Positions 4,572 to 5,069 of a stretch of DNA of 5,069 bases are shown here, piece after piece. The number at the start of each line of letters is the position of its first letter. The first letter of the stretch is position 1. Source of the DNA: Clostridia bacterium (GTDB lineage: Bacteria > Bacillota_A > Clostridia > Christensenellales > CAG-138); assembly GCA_017459315.1 (NCBI GenBank), contig JAFUDD010000474.1:1-5069 (forward strand), written 5' to 3'. The notes under the pieces were generated by a model. The model ran no database searches, was not told the origin of the DNA, and was given only the letters and a program-made list of their open reading frames with translations. The position numbers and the translations under genes are program-made.

Positions 4572-4610
4572 GAAATAAAAGACAGATGAGCCCTCAGAGC
4601 GTCATCCGTC
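4572..4610 (-). terminator. Strong Rho-independent terminator, minus strand
   Basis: On the minus strand GACGGATGA (4610-4602) pairs with TCATCTGTC (4589-4581), including one G-U pair. Inside, GCTC pairs with GGGC around TGA after a single bulged C. The stem is followed by TTTTATTTC (4580-4572). This would end transcription arriving from the gene at 4803-5069 or from a short RNA starting between them. Confidence 0.75.
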
Positions 4611-4732
4611 TTATCTAATTTCAAAGAAATTTGCGTAATTTCAGATTTGCCTAATTTCATGGTCGATTTATCTAATTTACTCATGCATTTGCGAAGATTG
4701 ATCAGAATGTTCGCTTGTGAATTGATCGAGTA

Positions 4733-4750
4733 AAGACAAATCCTTGTCTT
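4733..4750. other. Small stem-loop
   Basis: AAGACAA-ATCC-TTGTCTT, perfect 7-bp arms with a 4-base loop, ten bases from the next hairpin at 4760. No T tract. Confidence 0.5.
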
Positions 4751-4759
4751 AATGGTAGT

Positions 4760-4790
4760 AGCCGCGCATCCAATTCGATACGCGGCTTTT
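4760..4790 (+). terminator. Stem-loop after the right-hand gene, T run on the plus side
   Basis: AGCCGCG (4760-4766) pairs with CGCGGCT (4781-4787), with an inner ATC/GAT pairing. TTTT (4787-4790) follows on the plus strand only. It lies about 15 bases beyond the stop of the minus-strand gene at 4803, where a terminator is expected, yet its T run suits the plus direction. The orientation is therefore uncertain and it may act as a bidirectional or transcript-stabilising hairpin. Confidence 0.45.
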
Positions 4791-4802
4791 GATTGTCCGT
4801 TA

Positions 4803-5069
4803 CTATTCAACGATCAGTTTTCCTTCTATCACATCGGGATTATTCTTTGATGTGATCGTATAAGGGATGTCCGCGATTTTACTATTCAAAAAGATCACAG
4901 ACGGAAAAGCCACGGTTGTATTATGCTTTATATAGTTTAACTTCAATTTCACAATACAATTGGGTCCTTTTTGATACATATTATAGCAAAATGTGTCCTC
5001 TATTGTACTGAAAAATGCTTCAGAATAATCCGGCGCTTCGTAATACATTGAAATTGGTCCATGCATAGG
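4803..5069 (-). CDS. Unrecognised protein, C-terminal part (runs off the right edge)
   Basis: The frame is open from the window edge to a TAG at 4803-4805 (88 codons). An ATG at 5066 could be a start, but no ribosome site can be checked and a codon lies open before it, so I treat it as partial. The visible end alternates hydrophobic and polar residues (CIVKLKLNYI, VAFPSVIFL, IPYTITSK, VIEGKLIVE), suggesting a beta-rich domain. I see no signal peptide, membrane segment or catalytic motif in this part, and no family is recognised. It is clearly more AT-rich than the relaxase-parB group and is separated from it by 1.4 kb of repeats, so it may belong to a different module or to DNA outside the element. 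Confidence 0.6.
   Translation of the reverse strand, partial: PMHGPISMYYEAPDYSEAFFSTIEDTFCYNMYQKGPNCIVKLKLNYIKHNTTVAFPSVIFLNSKIADIPYTITSKNNPDVIEGKLIVE

Larger units (their letters stand above)
3360..4802. other. Repeat- and hairpin-rich non-coding region upstream of the operon
   Basis: About 1.4 kb with no protein gene I can support on either strand. Open frames here are short, lack ribosome sites, and shift frame between the repeat copies. What it holds is listed separately: 100-bp-spaced repeats, 19-bp palindromes, two AGCACCTTGAAAACTG elements, several stem-loops and two minus-strand terminator-like hairpins. Operon promoters probably lie within 3360-3500, but I could not pick a convincing -35/-10 pair. 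Confidence 0.6.

Noticed and set aside
4538..4684. 48-aa minus-strand ORF with a heptad-like pattern (MSKLDKSTMKLGKSEI...)
   Set aside because: No ribosome site, and the frame passes through the strong terminator hairpin and its T tract. The heptad look comes from the AAATTAG DNA repeats. It could be a gene remnant, but I cannot support it.

Overview
The window looks like part of a mobilisable or integrative genetic element from a low- to mid-GC Firmicute, most probably a gut Clostridia (Oscillospiraceae/Ruminococcaceae-like) genome. This rests on protein family resemblance (relaxase, MobC, ParB-like protein and excisionase-like HTH in that order), on strong AGGAGG/GGAGGTGA ribosome binding sites and on style of codon use. 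The species is inferred, not shown.

Every gene I can support lies on the minus strand, so the operon reads from right to left. It begins near 3360 with a possible leader peptide (3359-3333) and a 41-residue basic ORF (3336-3211). These are followed by a 69-aa helix-turn-helix protein (3127-2918), a 340-aa ParB-like protein (2921-1899, ATGA overlap with the HTH gene), a 260-nt stretch with two tandemly duplicated tiny ORFs (1724-1638 and 1641-1468), MobC (1457-1104) and a relaxase that starts at 1132 and leaves the window at position 1. The relaxase is the largest real gene here. It is open from 1132 to the window edge and carries the three-histidine motif and a candidate catalytic tyrosine.

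The region just upstream of mobC (about 1500-1550) contains a TAAGGG...CCCTTA inverted repeat next to a 16-bp near-palindrome. This resembles the hairpin-plus-nic layout of IncQ/pGO1-type transfer origins and is my oriT candidate. It overlaps the second tiny ORF.

From about 3360 to 4800 I see no convincing protein gene. The region is densely structured. It holds three near-identical cores spaced 99-100 bp apart (3544-3801) plus a decayed copy at 4156. It holds three copies of a 19-bp palindrome GCGGGAC-A-NNN-GTCCCGC, with a fourth copy inside parB. It also has two copies of an AGCACCTTGAAAACTG element, a long hairpin at 4281-4348 whose stem is completed by G-U pairs only on the minus-strand RNA, a 22-bp palindrome at 4512-4533 and a strong minus-strand terminator at 4581-4610.

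The right end (4803-5069) holds the C-terminal part of an unrecognised AT-richer gene, which may belong to another module or to the flanking host DNA.

Working model (inference): the HTH and ParB-like proteins regulate or stabilise the element, probably through the repeats upstream of their own operon. MobC and the relaxase form the relaxosome at the oriT just upstream of mobC. No ParA, replication initiator, integrase, coupling protein or conjugation channel gene is present in these 5 kb, so transfer would depend on genes outside the window or on a helper element.
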